Shown piece after piece: positions 53,805-62,377 of a stretch of DNA of 64,000 nucleotides (position 1 is its first letter; each line of letters opens with the position of its first letter). The notes beneath the pieces are model-generated. The model saw only the letters and a program-made list of their open reading frames with translations. It had not been told where the DNA came from and ran no database searches. The DNA is taken from assembly GCA_934365945.1 (NCBI GenBank), contig CAKRNE010000002.1:186001-250000 (forward strand), in the 5' to 3' direction. The position numbers were made by a program, and so were the translations under genes. The DNA comes from an uncultured Agathobacter sp. (GTDB lineage: Bacteria > Bacillota > Clostridia > Lachnospirales > Lachnospiraceae).

Positions 53805-54668
53805 TGGAATATCGGATATGAGGTCCATTTTTTCGCCTGTGACAGGGTGTATAAATTCAAGCCGTCCGGAATGCAGGGCCTGTCTGTCCATGTACGTATA
53901 ATCAGGGTTATATAAAAAATCACCTATAAGCGGAAAACCGATGTATTTCATATGTACACGTATCTGATGAGTGCGCCCGGTCAAAAGCTTAAGCTGCACG
54001 AGGGAGAGATTTTTATCAGGATTGTATTTAAGCCTTGTATAGTCAGTGATGGCATATTCACCCTTGTCAAAGTCTACACACCGCTCTATGGCTGAGTCTG
54101 ATTTCCTAGCGATTGGAGCATCAATGCGTCCGCAGTCAGGGGTATGGCCGCTGCAGACGGCGTAATAGGTTCTGTGGATATCACGCCTTGCGACAGCTTT
54201 GCCCAAAATCCCGCTTGCGAGGGCATGCTTTGCAACTATAGTCAGTCCTGTCGTGTCGCGGTCGAGCCGGTTTATGCATCTGAACACAAAGGATAACCCC
54301 TGGCTGTTAAAATAATACATAAGGGCATTGGCAAGAGAGTTGTCATGATTGCCCATTGAAGGGTGTACCGGCATGCCGGCAGGCTTATTTATCACGATCA
54401 GATCGTCATCCTCATAGGCTATGTCGAGCGGGATTTTTATTGGCAGAATATTGTCTGAATTACAGTTTTCTACAATATGAACACTTATTTTGTCGCCTGC
54501 AGATATTTTTTCGTTTGTGTAAGCCCAGACACCATTTCTTGTAATACCGTTATTTGTTTTTTTGAGATTTACAAGCACCTGATGCGTGAAACCATGTTCC
54601 TTAAGGAAGGCTTCTACCGTTTTTTCGTTGTCGTTACAGGTCGTTTTAAAGTCAATTATTCTTTCCAT
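53772..54668 (-). CDS. RluA-family RNA pseudouridine synthase
   Basis: 298 residues. Converts uridine to pseudouridine in rRNA or tRNA. The catalytic motif RLDRDTTG (Asp in the HRLD-type loop) and the KPAGMPVHPS motif of the family are present, with the late TGRTHQIRVHMKYIGFPLIGD stretch. The N-terminal 80 residues have an S4-like/thiamine-type region preceding the catalytic domain. The exact target uridine cannot be told. Overlaps the convergent DUF5662 gene by 33 bases, and is divergent from the sigma-factor gene. Confidence 0.92.
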   Translation of the reverse strand: MERIIDFKTTCNDNEKTVEAFLKEHGFTHQVLVNLKKTNNGITRNGVWAYTNEKISAGDKISVHIVENCNSDNILPIKIPLDIAYEDDDLIVINKPAGMPVHPSMGNHDNSLANALMYYFNSQGLSFVFRCINRLDRDTTGLTIVAKHALASGILGKAVARRDIHRTYYAVCSGHTPDCGRIDAPIARKSDSAIERCVDFDKGEYAITDYTRLKYNPDKNLSLVQLKLLTGRTHQIRVHMKYIGFPLIGDFLYNPDYTYMDRQALHSGRLEFIHPVTGEKMDLISDIPSDMKSLFKLV

Positions 54669-54739
54669 GGCAAAGATTATATCACAAATTAATGATTTTT
54701 ACATATGATATTATAAGCAAAAAATGTCAAGGTGCCTTT

Positions 54740-55360
54740 GTGAATACATTTTTATCACCGCTAAGTAAGGAACAGGAGAAGATATGTCTTGATAAACTTG
54801 CGCAAAATGATAAAGAGGCAAGGGATGAACTGATATTACACAATATGCGCCTCGTGGCACATGTTACTAAAAAATATGCAGCAGGAGAGGAGGATACACA
54901 GGAGCTTATTTCAATAGGCACTATAGGTCTTATTAAGGCAGTTTCGTCGTTTAAACCCGATTATGGGAACCGATTTGCAACATTTGCCATCCGGTGCATA
55001 GAAAATGAGATTCTGATGTATTTCAGAAACAAGAGAAAATCAAGGGGCGATGTGTCGATATTCGAGCCTATAGGCACTGACAAGGAAGGAAACCAGATAC
55101 ATCTTGTTGATGTAATAGAAAATGATCAAAATGATGTGCTCGAGGATATTTCACGGGCGAATGACCTTAAAAAGCTAAAAAATGGCATGAAACAGATGCT
55201 TTCCAAACGTGAATACTATATTCTTGTAAAAAGATTTGGCTTAGACGGCAATGATGAGCTGACCCAGAGGCAGATTGCGAAGGAGCTTGGAATATCCAGG
55301 TCATATGTTTCGAGAATAGAAAAAGCTGCCCTGAAAAAATTGAAAAAAATGCTTGAATAA
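54740..55360 (+). CDS. sigK: RNA polymerase sporulation sigma factor, SigK-like
   Basis: 206 residues from a GTG at 54740, chosen because AAGG lies seven bases upstream; an ATG at 54692 gives 16 more residues but has no ribosome-binding site. Sigma-70 regions 2 (LHNMRLVAHVTKKY ... ELISIGTIGLIKAVSSFKPDYGNRFATFAIRCIENEILMYF) and 4 (QRQIAKELGISRSYVSRIEKAALKKL) are complete. The GNQIHLVDVIENDQ linker and overall pattern match SigK/SigE-type late sporulation factors. There is no skin-like interruption. No clear pro-peptide is visible with the GTG start. Whether this organism forms spores is not shown here. Confidence 0.85.
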   Translation: MNTFLSPLSKEQEKICLDKLAQNDKEARDELILHNMRLVAHVTKKYAAGEEDTQELISIGTIGLIKAVSSFKPDYGNRFATFAIRCIENEILMYFRNKRKSRGDVSIFEPIGTDKEGNQIHLVDVIENDQNDVLEDISRANDLKKLKNGMKQMLSKREYYILVKRFGLDGNDELTQRQIAKELGISRSYVSRIEKAALKKLKKMLE

Positions 55361-55451
55361 GTGTTTACAAAATCATAAAGTATGGTATTATATAGCCATG
55401 TCTTTTATGCATTTGTCTATGCATTTTATCCCAATTGGAATAGGAGAAAAT

Positions 55452-56984
55452 ATGTACAGTACAGTCAGAACGGCTGTTTTAGATGGAATTAATGCCATTC
55501 CGGTGCAGGTTGAGGTGGATATTTCTACGGGAATGCCTGTATTTGATATGGTTGGAAACCTGACACCGGAAGCAAGGGAAGCAAAGGAACGAGTGAAAAC
55601 GGCGCTTCATAATTGCGGGATTGCCCTTCCTGCAAAGAGAATTACAGTCAATCTCTCGCCGGCAAATATAAGAAAAGCCGGTACAGGCTTTGATCTGCCG
55701 ATTGCCGTGGCAATTATGATTGCAATGGGTATTATTGATGAGGAAAAGCTAAAGGGGTGCACTCTTTGCGGTGAGCTCAATCTAAATGGTGAGATACTGC
55801 CTGTCAGCGGTATTCTTCCAATAGTTTTTGACGAATACGGAAGGGGAATTGAACGTTTTATCATTCCACATAAAAATGAGAACGAGGGGAAACTTGTATG
55901 TGGCGCAAAGATATATGGGATAAATCATCTGAAGGATGTAATAGAGAATCTTGACAGTGGTGATGCTATTTTTAAATCAGGTATAACAGATTCAAGGGAC
56001 TGTGATGGAAAATATGCTGATTTTGCAGATGTAAACGGCCAGAAATTCATAAAAAGAGCATGTGAGGTGGCTGCAGGCGGTATGCATAATATACTGCTCG
56101 TAGGGCCGCCCGGAGCAGGCAAAACGATGATAGCAGAGCGTATGCCGTCTATTTTACCGCCGCTTACCGAAAATGAGAAGCTTGAGCTGTCAAAGATATA
56201 CAGTGTATGCGGACTTCTGGACAATGATAATACGTTAAAGGTTGACAGACCGTTTCGAAACCCGCATTATTCTGTGACACAGGCAGCTCTTATAGGCGGC
56301 GGCACCAAAATTTCCCCGGGTGAAATTTCTCTGGCGCATAATGGTGTGCTGTTTTTGGATGAGCTGGCCGAGTTCAAGGGAGGTATGCTTGATTTATTGA
56401 GAGCACCGCTTGAGGAGCACTGCATAAGGCTTTCGAGGGCGGGCAGAAACGTGACTTATCCTGCAAATTTTCTGCTGTTTGGTGCGATGAATCCCTGCAG
56501 CTGCGGTTATTATCCCGATATGCAAAGATGCAGGTGCTCAGAGCCGACACTCAGGAGATATTTTGACAAGGTTTCACAGCCTATAATTGACAGAATAGAC
56601 ATATGTGTGGAAGCGACACCGCTTAGCTTTGATGAGATAAGCAGCGTATCGGAAAACGAAGCCTCAGAGGATATCAGAAAGCGTGTGATAAGCTGTCATG
56701 AAATACAAAAAAAGCGGTATGCGGATGAAAAATTTTTGTACAATTCCAAAATAACAACGGATAAGCTGGAAAAATACTGTTATCTCAACAAACGCGAACA
56801 AAGCTATATGGAGAATATGTATGAAAAGCTTGGGCTTACTGCGCGTACCTATCATAAAATATTAAAGGTTGCAAGGACAATTGCTGATCTGGAGGGCTGC
56901 GAAGAAATAAAGACAAAGCATCTCAACGAGGCAATATGCTACAGAAGCATAAATGAAAAATTCTGGGGAGGTGCGTGCGGATGA
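55452..56984 (+). CDS. comM: YifB/ComM-family Mg-chelatase-like AAA+ ATPase
   Basis: 510 residues from the ATG at 55452, supported by TAGGAGAAA. An N-terminal Lon-like domain (MYSTVRTAVLDGINAIPV, then FDMVGN and AGTGFDLPIAVAI) is followed by AAA+ Walker A LVGPPGAGKTM, Walker B LFLDELAEF, a four-cysteine insert (MNPCSCGYYPDMQRCRC) and a C-terminal lid (RTYHKILKVARTIADL). In transforming bacteria ComM is a branch-migration helicase acting after DNA uptake. It precedes dprA, which takes the same pathway, with an overlap of stop and start. Confidence 0.93.
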   Translation: MYSTVRTAVLDGINAIPVQVEVDISTGMPVFDMVGNLTPEAREAKERVKTALHNCGIALPAKRITVNLSPANIRKAGTGFDLPIAVAIMIAMGIIDEEKLKGCTLCGELNLNGEILPVSGILPIVFDEYGRGIERFIIPHKNENEGKLVCGAKIYGINHLKDVIENLDSGDAIFKSGITDSRDCDGKYADFADVNGQKFIKRACEVAAGGMHNILLVGPPGAGKTMIAERMPSILPPLTENEKLELSKIYSVCGLLDNDNTLKVDRPFRNPHYSVTQAALIGGGTKISPGEISLAHNGVLFLDELAEFKGGMLDLLRAPLEEHCIRLSRAGRNVTYPANFLLFGAMNPCSCGYYPDMQRCRCSEPTLRRYFDKVSQPIIDRIDICVEATPLSFDEISSVSENEASEDIRKRVISCHEIQKKRYADEKFLYNSKITTDKLEKYCYLNKREQSYMENMYEKLGLTARTYHKILKVARTIADLEGCEEIKTKHLNEAICYRSINEKFWGGACG

Positions 56985-58060
56985 AATTTAAGCTCTGGCT
57001 TTCAGGCCTTATGGAGATAAGCAATGCAAAGAAAAAGCTGCTGTATGATTGTGGCATTACGGCAGAAAAGCTGTTTTTTATGTCGCAAAATGAGCTTAAG
57101 GATATACGCTTTTTCACGGACGAGGACAGAGAGCTTATCAAAAAATCGGCAGAAAGCTTTGATATAGACAAAGAATGGTCTATGTTTTTGCAGAAGGATA
57201 TAAATCTTGTTACGATAGAGGACAAGGAATATCCGGACAAGCTGAGAAATATAAATAACCCTCCGTACAGTCTGTTTTATATAGGAAAACTGCCTGACAA
57301 GGACCGCAAATGTGTATCAATAGTTGGTGCAAGAGGCAGGAGTGCGTATGGCTGTGAGGTCACAAGAGCACTTTCAAGAGCGCTTTCAAAGCAGGGAATA
57401 CAGATAATAAGCGGTATGGCAAGAGGAATTGACAGAGATGCCCATCTTGGCTGTATTGAGGCAGAGGGCAATACATATGCAGTTCTAGGCTGTGGGGCTG
57501 ATGTGTGCTATCCTAAGGAAAACCGGTTTTTGTATGATAAAATCAGGCTGTCAGGTGGCATAATAAGTGAGCTGGTGCCGGGCACGGGACCACAAAAAAT
57601 GTTTTTTCCGATGAGAAACCGAATGATTTCCGGACTTTCCGATATAGTAGTTATAGTGGAGGCAAAAAGCAGGAGTGGTTCATTGATTACGGCGGATTTT
57701 GCAATGGAGCAGGGGAAGGATGTATATGTGATTCCGGGGCGCATTACAGATCCGCTCAGCTACGGCTGTAACAGGCTTATAAAGCAGGGCGCAGACATAA
57801 TTTATAATATTGATGAATTTGTCTCAGATATAACAATGACAAGGCTTACGGAGTGTACACAGATGGATTTCAGAAAAAATTTACTTGATAAAAAGGAGTC
57901 ATTGGTGTATAGTTTACTCGATTTTTGTCCTATCGGTATTGGGACATTATCACAAAAAGTACCGTATGAATTGGCGGAGCTCTTTGAAATTTTGAATAAT
58001 CTCATAAATAAGGGATTTGTTAAGGAATCAATTTCAAATTACTATATAAGGAGTTTATAA
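56981..58060 (+). CDS. dprA: DNA-processing protein DprA/Smf
   Basis: 359 residues from the ATG that overlaps the comM stop as ATGA, with GGAGGTG before it. The Rossmann-like core is typical: SIVGARGRSAYG, IISGMARGIDRDAHLG, AVLGCGADVCYPKEN, and RNRMISGLSDIVVIVEAKSRSGSLITADFAMEQGKDVYVIPG. A C-terminal winged-helix-like segment (about 300-359) ends the protein. DprA loads RecA on incoming single-stranded DNA. The coupled comM-dprA pair hints at natural competence, but other competence genes are not in this window. Confidence 0.94.
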   Translation: MKFKLWLSGLMEISNAKKKLLYDCGITAEKLFFMSQNELKDIRFFTDEDRELIKKSAESFDIDKEWSMFLQKDINLVTIEDKEYPDKLRNINNPPYSLFYIGKLPDKDRKCVSIVGARGRSAYGCEVTRALSRALSKQGIQIISGMARGIDRDAHLGCIEAEGNTYAVLGCGADVCYPKENRFLYDKIRLSGGIISELVPGTGPQKMFFPMRNRMISGLSDIVVIVEAKSRSGSLITADFAMEQGKDVYVIPGRITDPLSYGCNRLIKQGADIIYNIDEFVSDITMTRLTECTQMDFRKNLLDKKESLVYSLLDFCPIGIGTLSQKVPYELAELFEILNNLINKGFVKESISNYYIRSL

Positions 58061-60144
58061 TGGCAAAGTATCTGGTTATCGTAGAGTCGCCTGCAAAAGT
58101 AAAGACTATAAAGAAATTTTTGGGCAAAAATTATGAAGTAATGGCTTCAAACGGACATGTGAGGGATCTGCCGAAGAGCAGTCTCGGAATTGATGTGGAC
58201 GGAGATTTTGAGCCAAAGTATATTACAATCCGCGGAAAAGGAGAAATACTTGCAAAGCTTCGTAAGGAGTCAAAGAAGGCTGAAAAGATATATCTCGCAA
58301 CCGATCCCGACCGTGAAGGAGAAGCTATTTCATGGCATCTGCTTCACGCATTAAAGCTTGAGGGAAAGGATGTCAGCCGTATCAGCTTCAACGAAATCAC
58401 AAAGAATGCTGTAAAAGAATCGTTAAAGCATCCGAGAAAGATAGATATGGACCTTGTTGATGCACAGCAGGCCAGAAGAGTCTTAGACCGTATTGTTGGT
58501 TACAAAATCAGTCCTCTTCTCTGGGCCAAGGTCAAAAGAGGTCTTAGTGCAGGAAGAGTGCAGTCTGTTGCGCTTCGCATCATATGCGACAGGGAGGATG
58601 AGATTAACGCATTCATCCCGGAGGAGTATTGGAGTCTTGATGCCACGGTTGATGTGGAGGGCGAGAAGAAGCCTATTACCGCAAAGCTTTACGGAAAAGG
58701 CGACAATAAGATAGCTATTTCATCCAAGGAAGAGATGGATAAGATACTTGATGAGATAAAGGGCAAAGAGTGCAGGGTACTTAGCATCAAAAAGGGACAG
58801 CGAACCAATAAGGCGCCGCTCCCGTTTACGACAAGTACCTTGCAGCAGGAGGCTTCAAAGGCCTTGAATTTTCCTATATCAAAGACCATGCGTATAGCAC
58901 AGCAGTTATACGAGGGAGTTGATATAAAGGGACAGGGTACTGTCGGTGTAATCACATACCTGCGTACGGATTCTGTCCGTGTGTCAGATGAAGCTGAGGC
59001 TATGGCAAGGGATTTTATTTCAAATAGCTATGGTGACAAATATCTTTCAAGCGGAGATGACGTGAGAAAGAGCAGCAAAAATATTCAGGATGCGCATGAG
59101 GCAATCAGACCTACTGATATCAACAGAGTACCTTCTGAGATTAAGGATTCGCTCTCAAGAGACCAGTTCAGGCTTTATCAGCTCATATGGAAGCGTTTTA
59201 CGGCAAGCCGTATGGCAAAATCCGAGTATGAGACGACAACCGTAAAGATTTCAGTTGGAGATTATGTTTTCAACTTCTCAACCTCAAGGCTTGTTTTTGA
59301 TGGATTTGAGCTTGCATACACTGCAGCTGATGATGCAAAAAAGGAAAAGCAGCCGGTTCTTAAAAATCCTTTGACAGCGGATTCGAAGCTTACTGTTGAA
59401 GAATTTGAGCCTAAGCAGCATTTTACCCAGCCACCCGCACATTATACAGAGGCTTCTCTTGTTAAGACACTCGAGGAGCTTGGCATAGGACGACCTAGTA
59501 CCTATTCGCCTACCATTTCAACAATACTCGCCAGAAGATATATCACAAAGGAAAATAAAAACCTTTATGTGACAGAGATAGGAGAGGTTGTTAATTCTAT
59601 CATGAAGGATTCATTTCCAACCATAGTGGATGAGAATTTTACTGCAAATATGGAGTCACTTTTAGATGCTGTGGCTGACGGAAATGTAAATTGGAAAACT
59701 GTTGTTGAGAATTTTTATCCTGATTTGAAGGAAGCAATAGACAAGGCGGAGAAGGAGCTTGAAAAGGTAACGATACAGGATGAGGTGACCGATGAGATAT
59801 GTCCTGAGTGTGGACGCAATCTCGTGATAAAATACGGTCCGCATGGCAAATTTCTGGCATGTCCGGGATTTCCGGATTGCAGATTTACAATGCCTTATCT
59901 TGAAAAAATTGGTGTGCCATGTCCTAAATGTGGTAAGGATATTGTGCTTAAAAAGACGAGAAAAGGTAGAAAATACTATGGCTGTATAGATAATCCGGAG
60001 TGTGATTTCATGAGCTGGGGAAGGCCTGTGAAGGAAAAATGTCCTAGATGTGGAGGATATATGATAGTCAAAGGCAATAAAATAGCCTGCGCTGATGAGC
60101 AGTGCGGTTACGTGACTGACAAAATGCCGGAAAGAGAGGAATAA
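58060..60144 (+). CDS. topA: DNA topoisomerase I
   Basis: 694 residues, type IA. TOPRIM domain at the start (MAKYLVIVESPAKVKTIKKF, ATDPDREGEAISWHL), catalytic Tyr in GVITYLRTDSVRVS (about 300), then a C-terminal string of three zinc ribbons: CPECGRN with CPGFPDC, CPKCGKD with CIDNPEC, and CPRCGGY with CADEQC. It relaxes negative supercoils ahead of and behind transcription. The start codon shares one base with the dprA stop, so comM-dprA-topA is one coupled unit; codY follows after six bases. Confidence 0.97.
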   Translation: MAKYLVIVESPAKVKTIKKFLGKNYEVMASNGHVRDLPKSSLGIDVDGDFEPKYITIRGKGEILAKLRKESKKAEKIYLATDPDREGEAISWHLLHALKLEGKDVSRISFNEITKNAVKESLKHPRKIDMDLVDAQQARRVLDRIVGYKISPLLWAKVKRGLSAGRVQSVALRIICDREDEINAFIPEEYWSLDATVDVEGEKKPITAKLYGKGDNKIAISSKEEMDKILDEIKGKECRVLSIKKGQRTNKAPLPFTTSTLQQEASKALNFPISKTMRIAQQLYEGVDIKGQGTVGVITYLRTDSVRVSDEAEAMARDFISNSYGDKYLSSGDDVRKSSKNIQDAHEAIRPTDINRVPSEIKDSLSRDQFRLYQLIWKRFTASRMAKSEYETTTVKISVGDYVFNFSTSRLVFDGFELAYTAADDAKKEKQPVLKNPLTADSKLTVEEFEPKQHFTQPPAHYTEASLVKTLEELGIGRPSTYSPTISTILARRYITKENKNLYVTEIGEVVNSIMKDSFPTIVDENFTANMESLLDAVADGNVNWKTVVENFYPDLKEAIDKAEKELEKVTIQDEVTDEICPECGRNLVIKYGPHGKFLACPGFPDCRFTMPYLEKIGVPCPKCGKDIVLKKTRKGRKYYGCIDNPECDFMSWGRPVKEKCPRCGGYMIVKGNKIACADEQCGYVTDKMPEREE

Positions 60145-60150
60145 CAATTA

Positions 60151-60927
60151 ATGGGAGTACAATTATTAGATAAAACACGAAAAATCAACAAGCTGCTGCA
60201 CAATAACAGCTCTTCTAAGGTTGTGTTCAACGATATCTGCCAGGTGCTTACAGGAGTACTTGATTCTGATATTCTTGTTATAAGCAAAAAAGGAAAGGTG
60301 CTTGGTTCAAGCGTTTGCAAAAATGTTGATGAGCTGCATGAGCTTATTGTTGACGAAGTGGGCGGTTATATTGATTCTGACTTAAATGAGAGGCTTCTTG
60401 GAATACTTTCCACAAAAGAAAATGTAAATCTGGAGACATTGGGCTTTGGTGATGATACAAGAATGTACAAGGCTATCATTACACCGATAGATATTGCAGG
60501 AGAGAGGCTTGGAACGCTGTTTGAGTACAGAAGTGAGAGAGAGTATGACATAGACGATATCATTCTGACAGAGTACGGAACTACAGTGGTGGGGCTTGAG
60601 ATGATGCGCTCCGTCAACGAGGAGAATGAGGAGGAAAAGAGAAAGGTGACTATTGTCCGTTCGGCAATCAGCACACTTTCTTATTCGGAGCTGGAAGCGA
60701 TAATTCATATATTTGATGAGCTGGATGGCAATGAGGGAATCCTTGTTGCAAGCAGGATTGCAGACAGAGTAGGCATTACAAGGTCTGTTATTGTCAATGC
60801 TCTTCGCAAGTTTGAGAGTGCGGGCGTAATAGAGTCACGTTCGTCAGGTATGAAGGGAACATACATTAAGGTTGTAAATGATGTAGTATTTGACGAGCTT
60901 AATAAAATCCGTAATAAAAATTCCTGA
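60151..60927 (+). CDS. codY: GTP-sensing transcriptional regulator CodY
   Basis: 258 residues. N-terminal GAF-type ligand domain (starting LLDKTRKINKLLHN, with branched-chain amino-acid pocket) and C-terminal winged helix with ASRIADRVGITRSVIVNALRKFESAGVIESRSSGMKGTYIKV. CodY represses nutrient-scavenging genes when GTP and isoleucine, leucine or valine are high. In Bacillus, topA, trmFO, codV, hslVU and codY precede flgB; here topA, codY and flgB keep that order but the genes between topA and codY are absent. A terminator follows, so the flagellar operon has its own promoter. Confidence 0.97.
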   Translation: MGVQLLDKTRKINKLLHNNSSSKVVFNDICQVLTGVLDSDILVISKKGKVLGSSVCKNVDELHELIVDEVGGYIDSDLNERLLGILSTKENVNLETLGFGDDTRMYKAIITPIDIAGERLGTLFEYRSEREYDIDDIILTEYGTTVVGLEMMRSVNEENEEEKRKVTIVRSAISTLSYSELEAIIHIFDELDGNEGILVASRIADRVGITRSVIVNALRKFESAGVIESRSSGMKGTYIKVVNDVVFDELNKIRNKNS

Positions 60928-60944
60928 ATTAATAAAAATATGGT

Positions 60945-60983
60945 AAAAAGAGACCTGTGACGTATATGTCATGGGTTTTTTTT
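60945..60983 (+). terminator. Rho-independent terminator after codY
   Basis: Stem 60953-60961 with 60968-60976 (two G-U pairs), extended by an A run on the left and a run of eight or more T on the right. Confidence 0.75.
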
Positions 60984-61067
60984 GAATGAACAGGCATTCA
61001 AAAGAGTACATATAGTGCGTAATTCGACAAAATTATACAATATAGTGTAAAAAACAACAAAAATCTC

Positions 61068-61095
61068 TTGTATTTTGTGAATTTTACTTTATAAT
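61068..61095 (+). promoter_or_regulatory. Probable sigma-A promoter of the flagellar operon
   Basis: TTGTAT (61068-61073), 16-base spacer and perfect TATAAT (61090-61095), 60 bases before flgB. No sigma-28 consensus (TAAA-N15-GCCGATAA) is seen here, as expected for an early-class operon. Confidence 0.6.
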
Positions 61096-61155
61096 AAATA
61101 TGATAGAGTACTTATGGAATACATAAATTAATCTGGAATGTATGGAGGTTTATTA

Positions 61156-61545
61156 ATGATAAATTCTACAGCGTTTGATTACGTCAATGTTCTGACAAAG
61201 GCAGCGGATGCCAGTTGGAAAAGAGAATCAATATTAACAAATAATATTTCAAATGTAGATACACCCGGATATAAGCGCAAGGATCTTAACTTCGAGAGTG
61301 TGCTTTCCGAGGAACTTGGCAGGTGCAAGCACAAGTCACTTGACAGTAAGCTTGGAGAGCTGGATCTGTCAAAGCTGACTCCGAATGTATATACGGATCA
61401 CTCGAATTATTCGTACAGGCTGGATGGAAACAATGTAGATATAGATACGGAGAATGTTGAGCTTGCCTCAGAGCAGATTAAGTACGAGGGTCTTACAAGC
61501 AGTATAAATTCACAGTTCGACCGTATGAAGAAAGCAATCGGATAA
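61156..61545 (+). CDS. flgB: Flagellar basal-body rod protein FlgB
   Basis: 129 residues from the ATG at 61156, with GGAGGTT before it (an upstream in-frame ATG lacks such a site). The rod signature is present: LTNNISNVDTPGYKRKDLNFESVL, matching the conserved ANxxTPGY motif. FlgB is a proximal-rod subunit. It heads the flgB-flgC-fliE-fliF operon. A coiled-coil C-terminus (EQIKYEGLTSSINSQFDRMKKAI) closes the rod helix pair. Confidence 0.95.
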   Translation: MINSTAFDYVNVLTKAADASWKRESILTNNISNVDTPGYKRKDLNFESVLSEELGRCKHKSLDSKLGELDLSKLTPNVYTDHSNYSYRLDGNNVDIDTENVELASEQIKYEGLTSSINSQFDRMKKAIG

Positions 61546-61579
61546 TTAGGATGATTAGGATGAACAGGAGGTTTACAGG

Positions 61580-62020
61580 ATGGGATTATTTCAGTCTTTT
61601 AATATAAGTGCATCGGGAATGACGGCGGAAAGGTTCCGTACGGACATTATTGCCCAGAATATTGCAAATGTTAACACCACATCTACGGCATCGGGAGGTC
61701 CGTACCGCAGAAAGATAGTTACATTTTCAGAAAAAAATGTGACACCGTTCAGTCAGGTGTATTCAGCTTCAAAGAATGCTGCGGTTGGAAACGGAGTAAA
61801 GGTAAGCAGTGTCAAATCGGATTATTCGACGGATTTTATCAAGGAATACGATCCATCAAATCCTGACGCTGATGCTGATGGCTATGTTTCATACCCAAAT
61901 GTCAATACTGTAACAGAAATGACTAATCTTATTGATGCAACGCGTGCATATGAAGCAAATGCAACGGCGTTTGAATCAAGCAAGGCTATGGCTGAAAAGG
62001 GCTTACAGATTGGCAAGTAA
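61580..62020 (+). CDS. flgC: Flagellar basal-body rod protein FlgC
   Basis: 146 residues. N-terminal rod motif (FNISASGMTAERFRTDIIAQNIANVNTT), a short variable middle and the C-terminal EMTNLIDATRAYEANATAFESSKAMAEKGLQI helix found in all axial rod and hook proteins. It builds the rod with FlgB above FliE. AGGAGG lies upstream of the ATG. Follows flgB by 34 bases. Confidence 0.96.
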   Translation: MGLFQSFNISASGMTAERFRTDIIAQNIANVNTTSTASGGPYRRKIVTFSEKNVTPFSQVYSASKNAAVGNGVKVSSVKSDYSTDFIKEYDPSNPDADADGYVSYPNVNTVTEMTNLIDATRAYEANATAFESSKAMAEKGLQIGK

Positions 62021-62049
62021 TGACTATATGATTTTTAAGGAGTGATTTG

Positions 62050-62364
62050 ATGGATATATCAAGTATTAGCGGAATTTCAACAAATCAGATTAGCTCGATT
62101 TTTGATAATTCTTCTTTGAAAAAGACAGATGAAAGCAATTCGTTTTCAGATGTGCTGTCGGCAGCGATGGGAAGCATTGAAGAGACAAATGATCTGCAAA
62201 ACAGCGCTGAACAGGAGGAGGTCAGATTTGCCCTCGGTGAATCCGACAACACACACGATCTGCTTGTTGCAGAAACAAAGGCATCTGTTGCATTACAGTA
62301 TACAGTTGCGGTAAGAGATAAAATTATTGACGCATATAAACAGCTTATGCAGATGTCAATATAA
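62050..62364 (+). CDS. fliE: Flagellar hook-basal body adaptor FliE
   Basis: 104 residues from the ATG at 62050, with AAGGAG before it. FliE links the FliF MS ring to the FlgB/FlgC rod. The low-complexity Ser-rich N-terminus and the C-terminal helices (LLVAETKASVALQYTVAVRDKIIDAYKQLMQMSI) match the family. It sits between flgC and fliF, the conserved order. Confidence 0.94.
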   Translation: MDISSISGISTNQISSIFDNSSLKKTDESNSFSDVLSAAMGSIEETNDLQNSAEQEEVRFALGESDNTHDLLVAETKASVALQYTVAVRDKIIDAYKQLMQMSI

Positions 62365-62377
62365 GGAGTAATTAATA

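Noticed and set aside
55353-55451. 33-residue N-terminal extension of ComM
   Set aside because: It overlaps the sigma-factor stop and has no family match; the ATG at 55452 has TAGGAGAAA before it and the conserved MYSTVRTAVLDG start.
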